DNA of 9,967 bases, taken from CAZPKH01 sp964407165. Lineage in GTDB: Bacteria > Bacteroidota > Bacteroidia > Bacteroidales > Muribaculaceae. The stretch lies in NCBI GenBank assembly GCA_964407165.1, contig CAYOUJ010000077.1, forward strand, positions 1-9,967, in the 5' to 3' direction. Each line of letters starts with the position of its first letter. Position 1 is the first letter of the stretch. The position numbers were made by a program, and so were the translations under genes. Shown piece after piece: positions 5,398-9,967 of this stretch. The notes below the pieces were generated by a model that was given only the letters and a program-made list of their open reading frames with translations, was not told the DNA's origin and made no database searches.

Positions 5398-6141
5398 TTA
5401 GAAGAACGCCTCTTTTGCCTTAATCTCGTAGGGAACATATTGCAAGAAGTTCTCCTCAGGATTAATAAGCTTTTTGTCAGCGTGATAAGGTGCCAGCACG
5501 ATGACATGAAGAGTGATGGGCTCAATGGTCGCCACTACCTCACCGCCGGCCGTTATGCCGGTTATTTGCAAGTTGAACATATTTACCATTGGCTTTCCGT
5601 CTCCCATGTCATAGTAACCCTTGTCCGTCGAATACACAAGATAGACGTCCTTGTTGCGAAACTCCTTGGCCAGCCCTATGGTATAGCCCCCGTGCCTCAG
5701 GGAGTGCACCTGCGAAATGCCAAGGTAAGTCAGCTTGTTCATGTCCTCCCGGGAGAACGAGAAGTCCTTGTCCAGCACCTTCCTGTCTTCTCGCGAGCGG
5801 TTGAGGATGGCTGTCAGTTCACGGCTGATCTTGGAGATGTCTTCAGGCGTGTCGAAGCCGTTGGAGGGAAGCGGCATCTCTGCATAGTAACGGTTGTCTC
5901 CGACCCGTATCATCTTGGCCGAGAGCACTACAGAGTCGACACGCGGATAATAAACGTCGGCGAACACCTCATCGGTTATTGGGTCATCGTCAAACCCCTT
6001 GAACTCTACGACAGCGCGAATGGTGTCGCGATTGGCGAAGTTGTGCTTGTTGACTTGCAGGTCTATGGTACGCTGAGCGTTTGCGCCCAACCCGATGACG
6101 GCTGCAATCATTAGCCATATAAATTTCAAATAATGTCCCAT
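5398..6141 (-). CDS. Secreted protein of unknown function, 247 aa
   Basis: I do not recognise this protein. The chosen start is ATG at 6141; the frame opens two codons earlier at a TTG, but ATG gives a standard signal peptide MGHYLKFIWLMIAAVIGLGANA with cleavage after Ala22 (ANA|Q). The mature part has no cysteine. Residues about 23-95 (alternating hydrophobic and polar, ending RYYAEMPLPS) look like a beta-sandwich. Residues about 96-135 are charged and probably helical. The rest (YTIGLAKEF, VYLVYSTDKGYYDMG, LQITGITAGGEVVATIE) again looks beta-rich. A periplasmic or surface-exposed location is inferred. The gene stands alone with a matching promoter upstream and a terminator downstream, and by eye is less GC-rich than the flanking housekeeping genes. 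Confidence 0.82.
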   Translation of the reverse strand: MGHYLKFIWLMIAAVIGLGANAQRTIDLQVNKHNFANRDTIRAVVEFKGFDDDPITDEVFADVYYPRVDSVVLSAKMIRVGDNRYYAEMPLPSNGFDTPEDISKISRELTAILNRSREDRKVLDKDFSFSREDMNKLTYLGISQVHSLRHGGYTIGLAKEFRNKDVYLVYSTDKGYYDMGDGKPMVNMFNLQITGITAGGEVVATIEPITLHVIVLAPYHADKKLINPEENFLQYVPYEIKAKEAFF

Positions 6142-6224
6142 AGGCAAAATTTTTGTATGTGAATGGATAATATTGATGCAGGAGTGGCATACCTGTCGTC
6201 AGTCTCATTACGCCTTCCTGTCAC

Positions 6225-6255
6225 CAAATATACAAAAAACGGCCTGTTTTTGCAA
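6225..6255 (-). promoter_or_regulatory. Promoter of the 5398-6141 secreted-protein gene
   Basis: On the minus strand TTG (complement of 6253-6255), 20 bp, TATATTTG (complement of 6225-6232). The predicted transcript start near 6218 gives a leader of about 75 nt, similar in length to that of the cysteine-rich gene. Confidence 0.72.
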
Positions 6256-6399
6256 CCCTCGGCTGCATGTCCCTGACACATTTCGACTTATATTCCAACA
6301 TTCCACCCATTCCGACCAATTCCACGCTTCAGGCCCGGCTTCTGGTCCGGGTTGAAAAACCTGGGCATATTAACAATTTTTACCAGACAAGTTCAGCCA

Positions 6400-6456
6400 A
6401 GTAACTACTCAGTCCCTCACCAGGGGCGCGCCCTGGTGAGGGACTGAATAGTTACT
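6400..6456. repeat. 57-bp near-perfect palindrome (REP/MITE-like)
   Basis: 6400-6425 pairs with 6431-6456 at 25 of 26 positions (only 6408/6448 mismatched), leaving a 5-nt loop GCGCG. The inner 16 bp (CAGTCCCTCACCAGGG, 6410-6425) are perfect and GC-rich; the outer AGTAACTA end is AT-rich. It lies behind the hepT gene, but no T-run follows it on the minus strand, so it is a poor intrinsic terminator for that gene. No terminal target-site duplication is evident. Confidence 0.88.
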
Positions 6457-6458
6457 GA

Positions 6459-6494
6459 ATTTCTTTCGTTTCTTTTATTTCTTTTGTTTCTTCG
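6459..6494 (-). repeat. Four 9-bp repeats (GAAAC/GAAAT period)
   Basis: Four consecutive 9-mers on the plus strand: ATTTCTTTC, GTTTCTTTT, ATTTCTTTT, GTTTCTTCG. Read on the minus strand this is a GAAAY-N4 tract just after the hepT stop codon. The same 9-bp GAAAC spacing builds both arms of the palindrome at 38-99. Confidence 0.8.
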
Positions 6495-6498
6495 TGAG

Positions 6499-6843
6499 TT
6501 AAGGTATTGAGGAGAGGTATTCGTCGATTTGCGTTTTGAGTACTTGTAAGTCGTTTTCAACCACCTCTTTGATAAAATCGATGCCGACGGTATAGTAGCC
6601 GAGCACAAGCACATGACGCATACGCTCTATCTGCTTCCATGGGGTCGAGGTGTGAGTGTCCTTGAAGTCAGGGGAAAGCATATAGACGGCTTCGCCGATT
6701 ATCTCGATGAGCTTGACAATGCCGTAATACTCTAACGAGAACTCAACCAAGTAGCCTTTGTCATTGCGAGTGCCCTCCTCTATGCGCACTATGGCTTCTT
6801 GTATATGCTGCAAGCGTTCTATGTCTCTAAGTGGTTCTCTCAT
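6499..6843 (-). CDS. hepT: HEPN-domain (DUF86, HepT-like) toxin with altered catalytic motif
   Basis: Toxin half of an MntA/HepT-type pair; active members are HEPN RNases. The start is ATG at 6843 (114 aa), which overlaps the antitoxin's end by 17 bp; an upstream frame extension would only read antitoxin sequence. The helical HEPN fold shows MREPLRDIERLQHIQEAI at the N-terminus, IVKLIEIIGEAVYML at 42-56, TPWKQIERMRHVLVLGYY at 67-84 and a C-terminal DLQVLKTQI helix. The family motif Rx4HxY should occupy 76-83, but here reads Arg76-HVLV-Leu81-Gly-Tyr83: the histidine is Leu (CTC at 6601-6603, one base from CAC). Tyr83, the residue AMPylated by MntA in the Shewanella system, is kept. The toxin may therefore be inactive or changed in function. 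Confidence 0.9.
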   Translation of the reverse strand: MREPLRDIERLQHIQEAIVRIEEGTRNDKGYLVEFSLEYYGIVKLIEIIGEAVYMLSPDFKDTHTSTPWKQIERMRHVLVLGYYTVGIDFIKEVVENDLQVLKTQIDEYLSSIP

Positions 6844-7135
6844 AGATAAGTATTTTGTCGGTTTCGGCACTGCGGGCGGCGAACTCCTTGAGGCGGCCGT
6901 TCTCAACCATGTCGACGCGGCGCCCGAGTATCTCCTCCAGGTCGATCATCATGCCGCAGATGGTCAGCAACGACAAGGGGCGGCTCTTGTCATAGTCCAC
7001 GAGCAGGTCGATGTCGCTTGTCTCCGTTTCCTCGCCGCGGGAGCAAGAGCCGAACATCCACGCGCGCACTACCGGCTCGTTCTTGAAATAAGCCGAGATC
7101 TTGGGGATGTATGAGCGGACTTGCTCGGTAATCAT
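6827..7135 (-). CDS. mntA: MntA-like minimal nucleotidyltransferase antitoxin
   Basis: Antitoxin partner of the HEPN protein. In the characterised Shewanella pair MntA transfers AMP from ATP to a tyrosine of HepT and silences it. At 102 aa it is a minimal nucleotidyltransferase: Gly29-Ser30, then ten residues, then Asp41-x-Asp43 (GSCSRG...SDIDLLVDYD), and a third acidic residue Asp75 in RVDMVENG, so the catalytic set looks complete. ATG at 7135 is preferred to the TTG at 7144 because AAGG precedes it closely and the promoter would leave only a 6-nt leader for the TTG. The stop lies inside the hepT start region (17-bp overlap), implying coupled translation. An intact antitoxin beside a motif-altered toxin is notable. 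Confidence 0.92.
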   Translation of the reverse strand: MITEQVRSYIPKISAYFKNEPVVRAWMFGSCSRGEETETSDIDLLVDYDKSRPLSLLTICGMMIDLEEILGRRVDMVENGRLKEFAARSAETDKILIYERTT

Positions 7136-7156
7136 TGCCTTCAAGTTTTATTTTTG

Positions 7157-7188
7157 CAAATATAGCAGTAATATTTTGGATTTGCAAA
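7157..7188 (-). promoter_or_regulatory. Promoter of the mntA-hepT operon
   Basis: On the minus strand TTTG (complement of 7185-7188), 20 bp, TATATTTG (complement of 7157-7164): the best consensus match in the window. The -33 box lies about 4 bp past the MATE stop codon. Transcription from near 7150 would give a very short leader of about 15 nt to the ATG at 7135. Confidence 0.8.
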
Positions 7189-7192
7189 TATT

Positions 7193-8599
7193 TCAGGCGT
7201 TTTGATGGCGGGTGTAGCGGAGGAAGGCGGAGAGGAAGAGGATGGCTGCGGAGAAGAGGCTGACGGAGAAGCTGAGGACGACACCGCGGGTGCCCCAGCC
7301 GAAGGTGAAGGCGAAAAGGTAGCTGCTGGGAAGCCCCAGGCAGATGTAGCACACGAAGGCTATCCAGCTCATTATCTTGACGCGGGAGGTGCCACGCAGG
7401 GCGTTGGCAAAGGTGATCTGCGTGGCGTCGCCGAGCTGGTATAGCAGCAGGGGGGGGATAAGCGTTACAGCCAGGGCAATGACCAACGGGTCTTCGGTGA
7501 AGGCGCAGACTAACGGGCGCGCCAACAGCCACAGTGTCAGCGACGAGAGCACCATGGTGATGAGTACGACCTTGTAGCCCGAGAACGCCAAGGCGCGCAT
7601 GAGCCGCACATCGCCGAGGCCCGCGGCGTTGGCCACGAGCACCGACATCGCCGAGGCCATGGCGTAGAAAACGCAGAAGCCCAAAGTGCTGATAACCAAT
7701 ATTACCTGGTAAGCGGCGAGGTCGATGGTGCCGAGCCAGCCGACCAAGACGGCGCATCCGGAGAATGCGCAGGTCTCCAGGGAGAGCTGCAGGGCGATGG
7801 GGCAGGAGATGGTGACGACGCGGCGCAGGCGGCCGCCGCGACGGCGGGCGGCGGCAAACCCCAAGCGGTAGGACCGGAACTCCGGACGGAAGCAGAAGAC
7901 GGCCAACATTGCGCCCATACATCCCAGGCGCGACATCAGCGTGGCTATGCCCGCGCCGTTGAGACCCAGCTCAGGGAAGCCGCAGCTGCCGTAGATGAGA
8001 AACCAGTTGAAGACTACGTTCAGCACGTTGCAGCTAAGCGTGATCCACATGGGCAGCTTGGTGCGGTTGATGCCGTAGCTCCACTGCGAAAGGGCGCCGA
8101 AGATGGCTGTGGGGATGATGCAGGCGAGGTAGATGAGGAAGAAGGGGCGTATCAGCGGCAGCAGCTCCTCGGGTTGGCCCAGGCGGTGGAGGTTGAGGTA
8201 GACCGCAAACATAATGGCCGTCACCAGCACGCCGAAGCCGAAGTTGGCGATGAGACCCGCGCGCACCATGGCGCCCGACTCGTGGCTGCGATGCTGGCTG
8301 AACAAAGCGCCGATGAGCGGGGTCATGCCGTAGCTGAAGCCGATGCAGGCAAGGAAAGCGAGGTTAAAGAGATTGTTGACGAACGACGCGGCGGCGAGCG
8401 CCTCGGTGGTGTACCGGCCCACCATCAGCGTGTCGGCAAACCCCGTGAGCACCATCCCCACCTGGCCCACCACAATGGGCAGCCCTAACATCACTATCTG
8501 CTTCCACAGGGGACCGGCCCCCCCCGCCCCCCCCCTAAAGGGGGGGGACTTTAAGTTATTGTCTTTGCTCTCTGTTATGTTAGTATTGTTCGGAGGCAT
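7193..8599 (-). CDS. MATE family multidrug / metabolite efflux transporter
   Basis: Inner-membrane exporter of the multi-antimicrobial extrusion family, normally a Na+ or H+ antiporter with 12 helices in two bundles. The 468-aa length and the alternating hydrophobic segments fit. TM1 begins near residue 33 (LWKQIVMLGLPIVVGQVG) and carries the family GFADTLMVGRYTTEALAAAS segment at 53-72; a second-bundle equivalent appears at SCPIALQLSLETCAFSGCAVLVGWLG. The substrate cannot be told. ATG at 8599 overlaps the panB end by 20 bp; no other ATG or GTG precedes the first helix. Residues 18-30 (SPPFRGGAGGAGP) are encoded by the C/G homopolymer palindrome at 8518-8547, giving an unusual Gly/Pro-rich cytoplasmic extension. 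Probably co-transcribed with panB. Confidence 0.93.
   Translation of the reverse strand: MPPNNTNITESKDNNLKSPPFRGGAGGAGPLWKQIVMLGLPIVVGQVGMVLTGFADTLMVGRYTTEALAAASFVNNLFNLAFLACIGFSYGMTPLIGALFSQHRSHESGAMVRAGLIANFGFGVLVTAIMFAVYLNLHRLGQPEELLPLIRPFFLIYLACIIPTAIFGALSQWSYGINRTKLPMWITLSCNVLNVVFNWFLIYGSCGFPELGLNGAGIATLMSRLGCMGAMLAVFCFRPEFRSYRLGFAAARRRGGRLRRVVTISCPIALQLSLETCAFSGCAVLVGWLGTIDLAAYQVILVISTLGFCVFYAMASAMSVLVANAAGLGDVRLMRALAFSGYKVVLITMVLSSLTLWLLARPLVCAFTEDPLVIALAVTLIPPLLLYQLGDATQITFANALRGTSRVKIMSWIAFVCYICLGLPSSYLFAFTFGWGTRGVVLSFSVSLFSAAILFLSAFLRYTRHQNA
8518..8547. repeat. C8-G-C9-TAAA-G8 homopolymer palindrome inside the MATE start
   Basis: Plus strand: C8 at 8518-8525, G, C9 at 8527-8535, TAAA, G8 at 8540-8547. 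C9 and G8 can form an 8-bp pure G:C stem around TAAA. It is in frame with the transporter and encodes residues 18-29. It has the look of an inserted interspersed element, and the three homopolymer runs are candidates for slippage. Confidence 0.85.
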
Positions 8600-9401
8600 T
8601 GGGGAAGTCGCAGGCCTTGACGTCGGAGATGTATGAGCCGACGGCGTCGGTGATCACTGTCGACAGGTCGGCGTAGCGGCGCAGGAACTTGGGAGAGAAG
8701 CCCTTGTTGATGCCCAGCATGTCGTGCATGACCAGCACCTGGCCGTCGACGCCGCCGCCGGCACCGATGCCGATGATGGGTATCGACACCTCCGAGGCCA
8801 CGCGGGCGGCCAGCTCGGCCGGCACCTTCTCGATGACCATGGCGAAGCAGCCGATCTCCTCGAGTGTATGTGCATCGGCAATGAGCTTGTCGGCCTCCGC
8901 CTTCTCCTTTGCCCGCACGCTATAGGTGCCGAACTTGTTGATGGACTGGGGAGTAAGACCCAGGTGGCCCATGACGGGGATGCCGGCGCAGAGTATGCGC
9001 TCGATGCTCTCGCGTATCTCGGCTCCACCCTCCATCTTGACGGCCTCGGCGTGGCTCTCCTTCATGATGCGTATGGCTGAGTGGAGGGCCTCCTTTGAGT
9101 TGCCCTGGTAGGTGCCGAAGGGCATGTCGACCACCACGAGGGCGCGCTGCACACCCTTGACCACGCTCTTGGCGTGGTAGATCATCTGGTCGAGGGTCAT
9201 GGGCAGCGTGGTGATGTTGCCGGCCATGACGTTGGAGGCGGAGTCGCCGACGAGTATGACGTCCATGCCGGCCTCGTCGATCAGGCGGGCCATTGAGTAG
9301 TCGTAGGCGGTGAGCATGGCTATCTTCTCGCCGCGCTGTTTCATCTCGCTAAGGCGCAGGGTGGTCACTTTGCGCCGGTCTTCTGCTTGGTATGTTGACA
9401 T
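8580..9401 (-). CDS. panB: 3-methyl-2-oxobutanoate hydroxymethyltransferase (ketopantoate synthesis)
   Basis: First committed enzyme of pantothenate/CoA synthesis: transfers the one-carbon unit of methylene-tetrahydrofolate to 2-oxoisovalerate, giving ketopantoate; cytosolic, Mg-dependent. From ATG at 9401 the protein is 273 aa, and the N-terminus MSTYQAEDRRKVTT fits the family better than the GTG seven codons upstream. Motifs: LTAYDY at 30-35, VGDSASNVMAG at 51-61 (metal ligand Asp53), VVDMPFGTYQ at 90-99 (Asp92), AVKMEGG at 120-126 (Glu124), PVMGHLGLTPQS at 142-153, VIEKVP at 189-194 (likely catalytic Glu191) and IGIGAGGGVDGQVLV at 210-224. No panC or panD is nearby. Its last 20 bp overlap the MATE gene. 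Confidence 0.96.
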   Translation of the reverse strand: MSTYQAEDRRKVTTLRLSEMKQRGEKIAMLTAYDYSMARLIDEAGMDVILVGDSASNVMAGNITTLPMTLDQMIYHAKSVVKGVQRALVVVDMPFGTYQGNSKEALHSAIRIMKESHAEAVKMEGGAEIRESIERILCAGIPVMGHLGLTPQSINKFGTYSVRAKEKAEADKLIADAHTLEEIGCFAMVIEKVPAELAARVASEVSIPIIGIGAGGGVDGQVLVMHDMLGINKGFSPKFLRRYADLSTVITDAVGSYISDVKACDFPNASEQY

Positions 9402-9417
9402 TGTGATAATGCACTCT

Positions 9418-9442
9418 GGCACAATGCGCGTGGCACTGTGCC
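9418..9442 (-). promoter_or_regulatory. Alternative hairpins in the panB leader
   Basis: On the plus strand GGCACA (9418-9423) can pair with TGTGCC (9437-9442), or GGCA (9432-9435) can pair with TGCC (9439-9442); the two share the right arm and exclude each other. Both lie in the stretch expected to be the panB 5' leader (9402 to about 9453). No T-run follows. The function is uncertain. Confidence 0.4.
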
Positions 9443-9459
9443 GGTTAGAAATTCGGGTG

Positions 9460-9467
9460 CAAAGTTA
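9460..9467 (-). promoter_or_regulatory. Probable -7 element of the panB promoter
   Basis: The minus strand reads TAACTTTG, identical to the -7 box of the cysteine-rich gene. No good TTG box is found 19-21 bp upstream (that position is GC-rich), so the promoter is either weak or activator-dependent, or the match is fortuitous. Confidence 0.5.
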
Positions 9468-9513
9468 CGGCAAATATCCAAGCTGCGGGTAATTTTTAAG
9501 CTTAATTAATCAA

Positions 9514-9798
9514 TCAGGGGTGGCGATTGCGGCGGCGGCGGGCGTCGTTTTTGAGCTTGATAACGGTAATGATGGCGCTGGAGGTGCCTGTCAGGCAGTT
9601 GGTTATCACCAGCGGCCAGTTGCTCAGCAGTATGCCCTGGACGACGAAGAAGAGACTACCGAAACCCATGAGCAGGAAGGTGGGCAGCGCGATGCCGTCG
9701 GTGTCGCGGGTGCGAATGGTGTACCAGGCTTGGGGGACGTAGCCCAATATCATGCAGATGGCGGCAAGATAGCCGACAATGAGGATAGCTGTTTCCAT
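9514..9798 (-). CDS. SemiSWEET / PQ-loop small transporter
   Basis: 94-aa, three-helix membrane protein of the SemiSWEET/PQ-loop group, which works as a homodimer and carries sugars by facilitated diffusion in characterised cases. TM1 is about 3-24 with the PQ motif GYVPQ at 19-23, followed by the typical TIRTRDTDGIALPTFL loop. TM2 is about 37-58 and TM3 about 61-81, with the conserved pocket Asn67 in VITN. The position 16 residues before that Asn, a sugar-stacking Trp in studied SemiSWEETs, is Phe51 here, so the substrate may differ. A strongly basic tail (KNDARRRRNRHP) sets the topology. ATG at 9798. There is no clear TAnnTTTG upstream; the gene sits between the tRNA terminator and the panB leader. 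Confidence 0.88.
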   Translation of the reverse strand: METAILIVGYLAAICMILGYVPQAWYTIRTRDTDGIALPTFLLMGFGSLFFVVQGILLSNWPLVITNCLTGTSSAIITVIKLKNDARRRRNRHP

Positions 9799-9842
9799 GA
9801 GAGTGAGAGGGTTAGGGGGTTATAAATGGTCTTGTTAGGGGT

Positions 9843-9898
9843 AAAAAGTGAGCCTTGGCCGTCGTAAGGGGGTGGGTGGAGGGGGACGACCAAGGCTC
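9843..9898 (-). terminator. Terminator after the tRNA-Asn gene
   Basis: GAGCCTTGG (9850-9858) pairs with CCAAGGCTC (9890-9898), and TCGT (9862-9865) pairs with ACGA (9886-9889) across a 3-base bulge. On the minus strand the stem is followed by ACTTTTTAC (A5 at 9843-9847 on the plus strand). It lies 16 bp past the tRNA 3' end and separates the tRNA from the SemiSWEET gene. The 20-nt loop is purine-rich on the plus strand (runs of G). Confidence 0.8.
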
Positions 9899-9914
9899 TG
9901 GGTGGAGGGTGAAG

Positions 9915-9967
9915 CGCTTCAGGATGGGCTTGAACCAACGACCCCCTGATTAACAGTCAGGTGCTCT
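9915..9967 (-). tRNA. tRNA-Asn (anticodon GTT), 3' part; 5' end beyond the window
   Basis: Minus strand: end of the D arm (AGAGCA), anticodon stem CCTGA/TCAGG (9957-9961 and 9945-9949) around the loop CTGTTAA, giving anticodon GTT for asparagine. Then variable loop GGGTC, T arm GTTGG-TTCAAGC-CCATC, acceptor strand CTGAAGC (9916-9922) and discriminator G (9915). CCA is not encoded. The T stem has one T-T mismatch. The first roughly 20 bases, including the 5' acceptor strand, lie beyond the window edge. Confidence 0.92.

Larger units (their letters stand above)
6142..6498. other. Gene-poor intergenic region (357 bp)
   Basis: No convincing protein is encoded here; short frames are low-complexity or run through the palindrome. 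It contains, from left to right: the leader and promoter of the secreted-protein gene (6142-6255); four ATTCC motifs 8, 9 and 10 bp apart (6292-6323); a weak CCCGG/CCGGG hairpin (6334-6351) without a T-run; the 57-bp palindrome (6400-6456); and a 9-bp-period tract (6459-6494) that stops 4 bp before the HepT stop codon. Confidence 0.75.

Noticed and set aside
5338..6114. Plus-strand 258-aa open frame opposite the secreted-protein gene
   Set aside because: It starts inside the terminator hairpin and has no promoter or recognisable motifs. The minus frame has a signal peptide, promoter and terminator.
6142..6147. TTG start for the secreted protein and, likewise, TTG at 7144 for mntA
   Set aside because: In both cases an ATG a few codons downstream fits the signal peptide or the leader length better.
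6334..6351. CCCGG/CCGGG hairpin as a terminator
   Set aside because: Five-bp stem, no T-run downstream on either strand that would serve a gene end.
6844..6906. N-terminal extension of the HEPN protein to 135 aa
   Set aside because: The added 21 residues are antitoxin sequence read in another frame. ATG at 6843 gives the family N-terminus MREPLRD and a normal 17-bp overlap.
6990..7922. Minus-strand 310-aa frame across mntA and MATE
   Set aside because: Arg/Pro/Leu-rich, and it crosses two well-supported genes in another frame.
9402..9422. GTG start of panB seven codons upstream
   Set aside because: ATG at 9401 gives the usual PanB N-terminus; the extra residues PECIIT have no family match that I know of.
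9496..9505. Palindrome TTAAGCTTAA as an operator
   Set aside because: Short AT-rich palindrome expected by chance; it lies upstream of the panB -7 box but has no second copy.

Overview
The window looks like a piece of a GC-rich Bacteroidales chromosome, most likely a gut lineage such as Muribaculaceae or a relative. Four things support this. Most promoters that can be read have the Bacteroidetes form, a TTG/TTTG box, then 19-20 bp, then TAnnTTTG. Shine-Dalgarno sequences are mostly absent. The small DUF2795 protein and the single-chain Fe-S serine dehydratase are of types I associate with this group. The intergenic regions carry degenerate short-period repeats. The genus is an inference.

Left half (1-4.6 kb), all on the + strand. 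A promoter overlapped by a long inverted repeat leads into ribF (FMN/FAD synthesis), sdaA (L-serine deaminase), a hexapeptide-repeat acyltransferase, mscL (mechanosensitive channel) and a PduO-type cobalamin adenosyltransferase. The first three are tightly packed (6-bp gap, then a 4-bp ATGA overlap). The last two are set off by repeat tracts (8-8-7 bp ACTCATCA units; an ATCGA array) with no promoter that I can see. A separate promoter drives a small DUF2795 gene, which ends at a strong hairpin.

Right half (4.7-10 kb), all on the - strand and convergent with the left half. Read in transcription order from the right edge: the 3' part of a tRNA-Asn gene with its own terminator; a SemiSWEET-type small transporter; panB overlapping a MATE exporter by 20 bp; an MntA/HepT nucleotidyltransferase-HEPN toxin-antitoxin pair with its own promoter right behind the MATE stop codon; a gene-poor stretch with a 57-bp near-perfect palindrome; an unrecognised secreted protein; and a short secreted protein with 16 cysteines.

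Most genes are ordinary housekeeping or transport genes (flavin and pantothenate cofactor synthesis, B12 adenosylation, serine breakdown, osmotic safety valve, efflux). The points that deserve attention are: the HepT toxin, whose family-defining Rx4HxY motif reads Rx4LxY; the cysteine-rich secreted protein; the C/G homopolymer palindrome inside the MATE coding start; the two long dyads (38-99 and 6400-6456) and the shared 9-bp GAAAC periodicity near both; and two mutually exclusive small hairpins in the panB leader. I found no CRISPR array, IS transposase, prophage or complete new multi-gene system.
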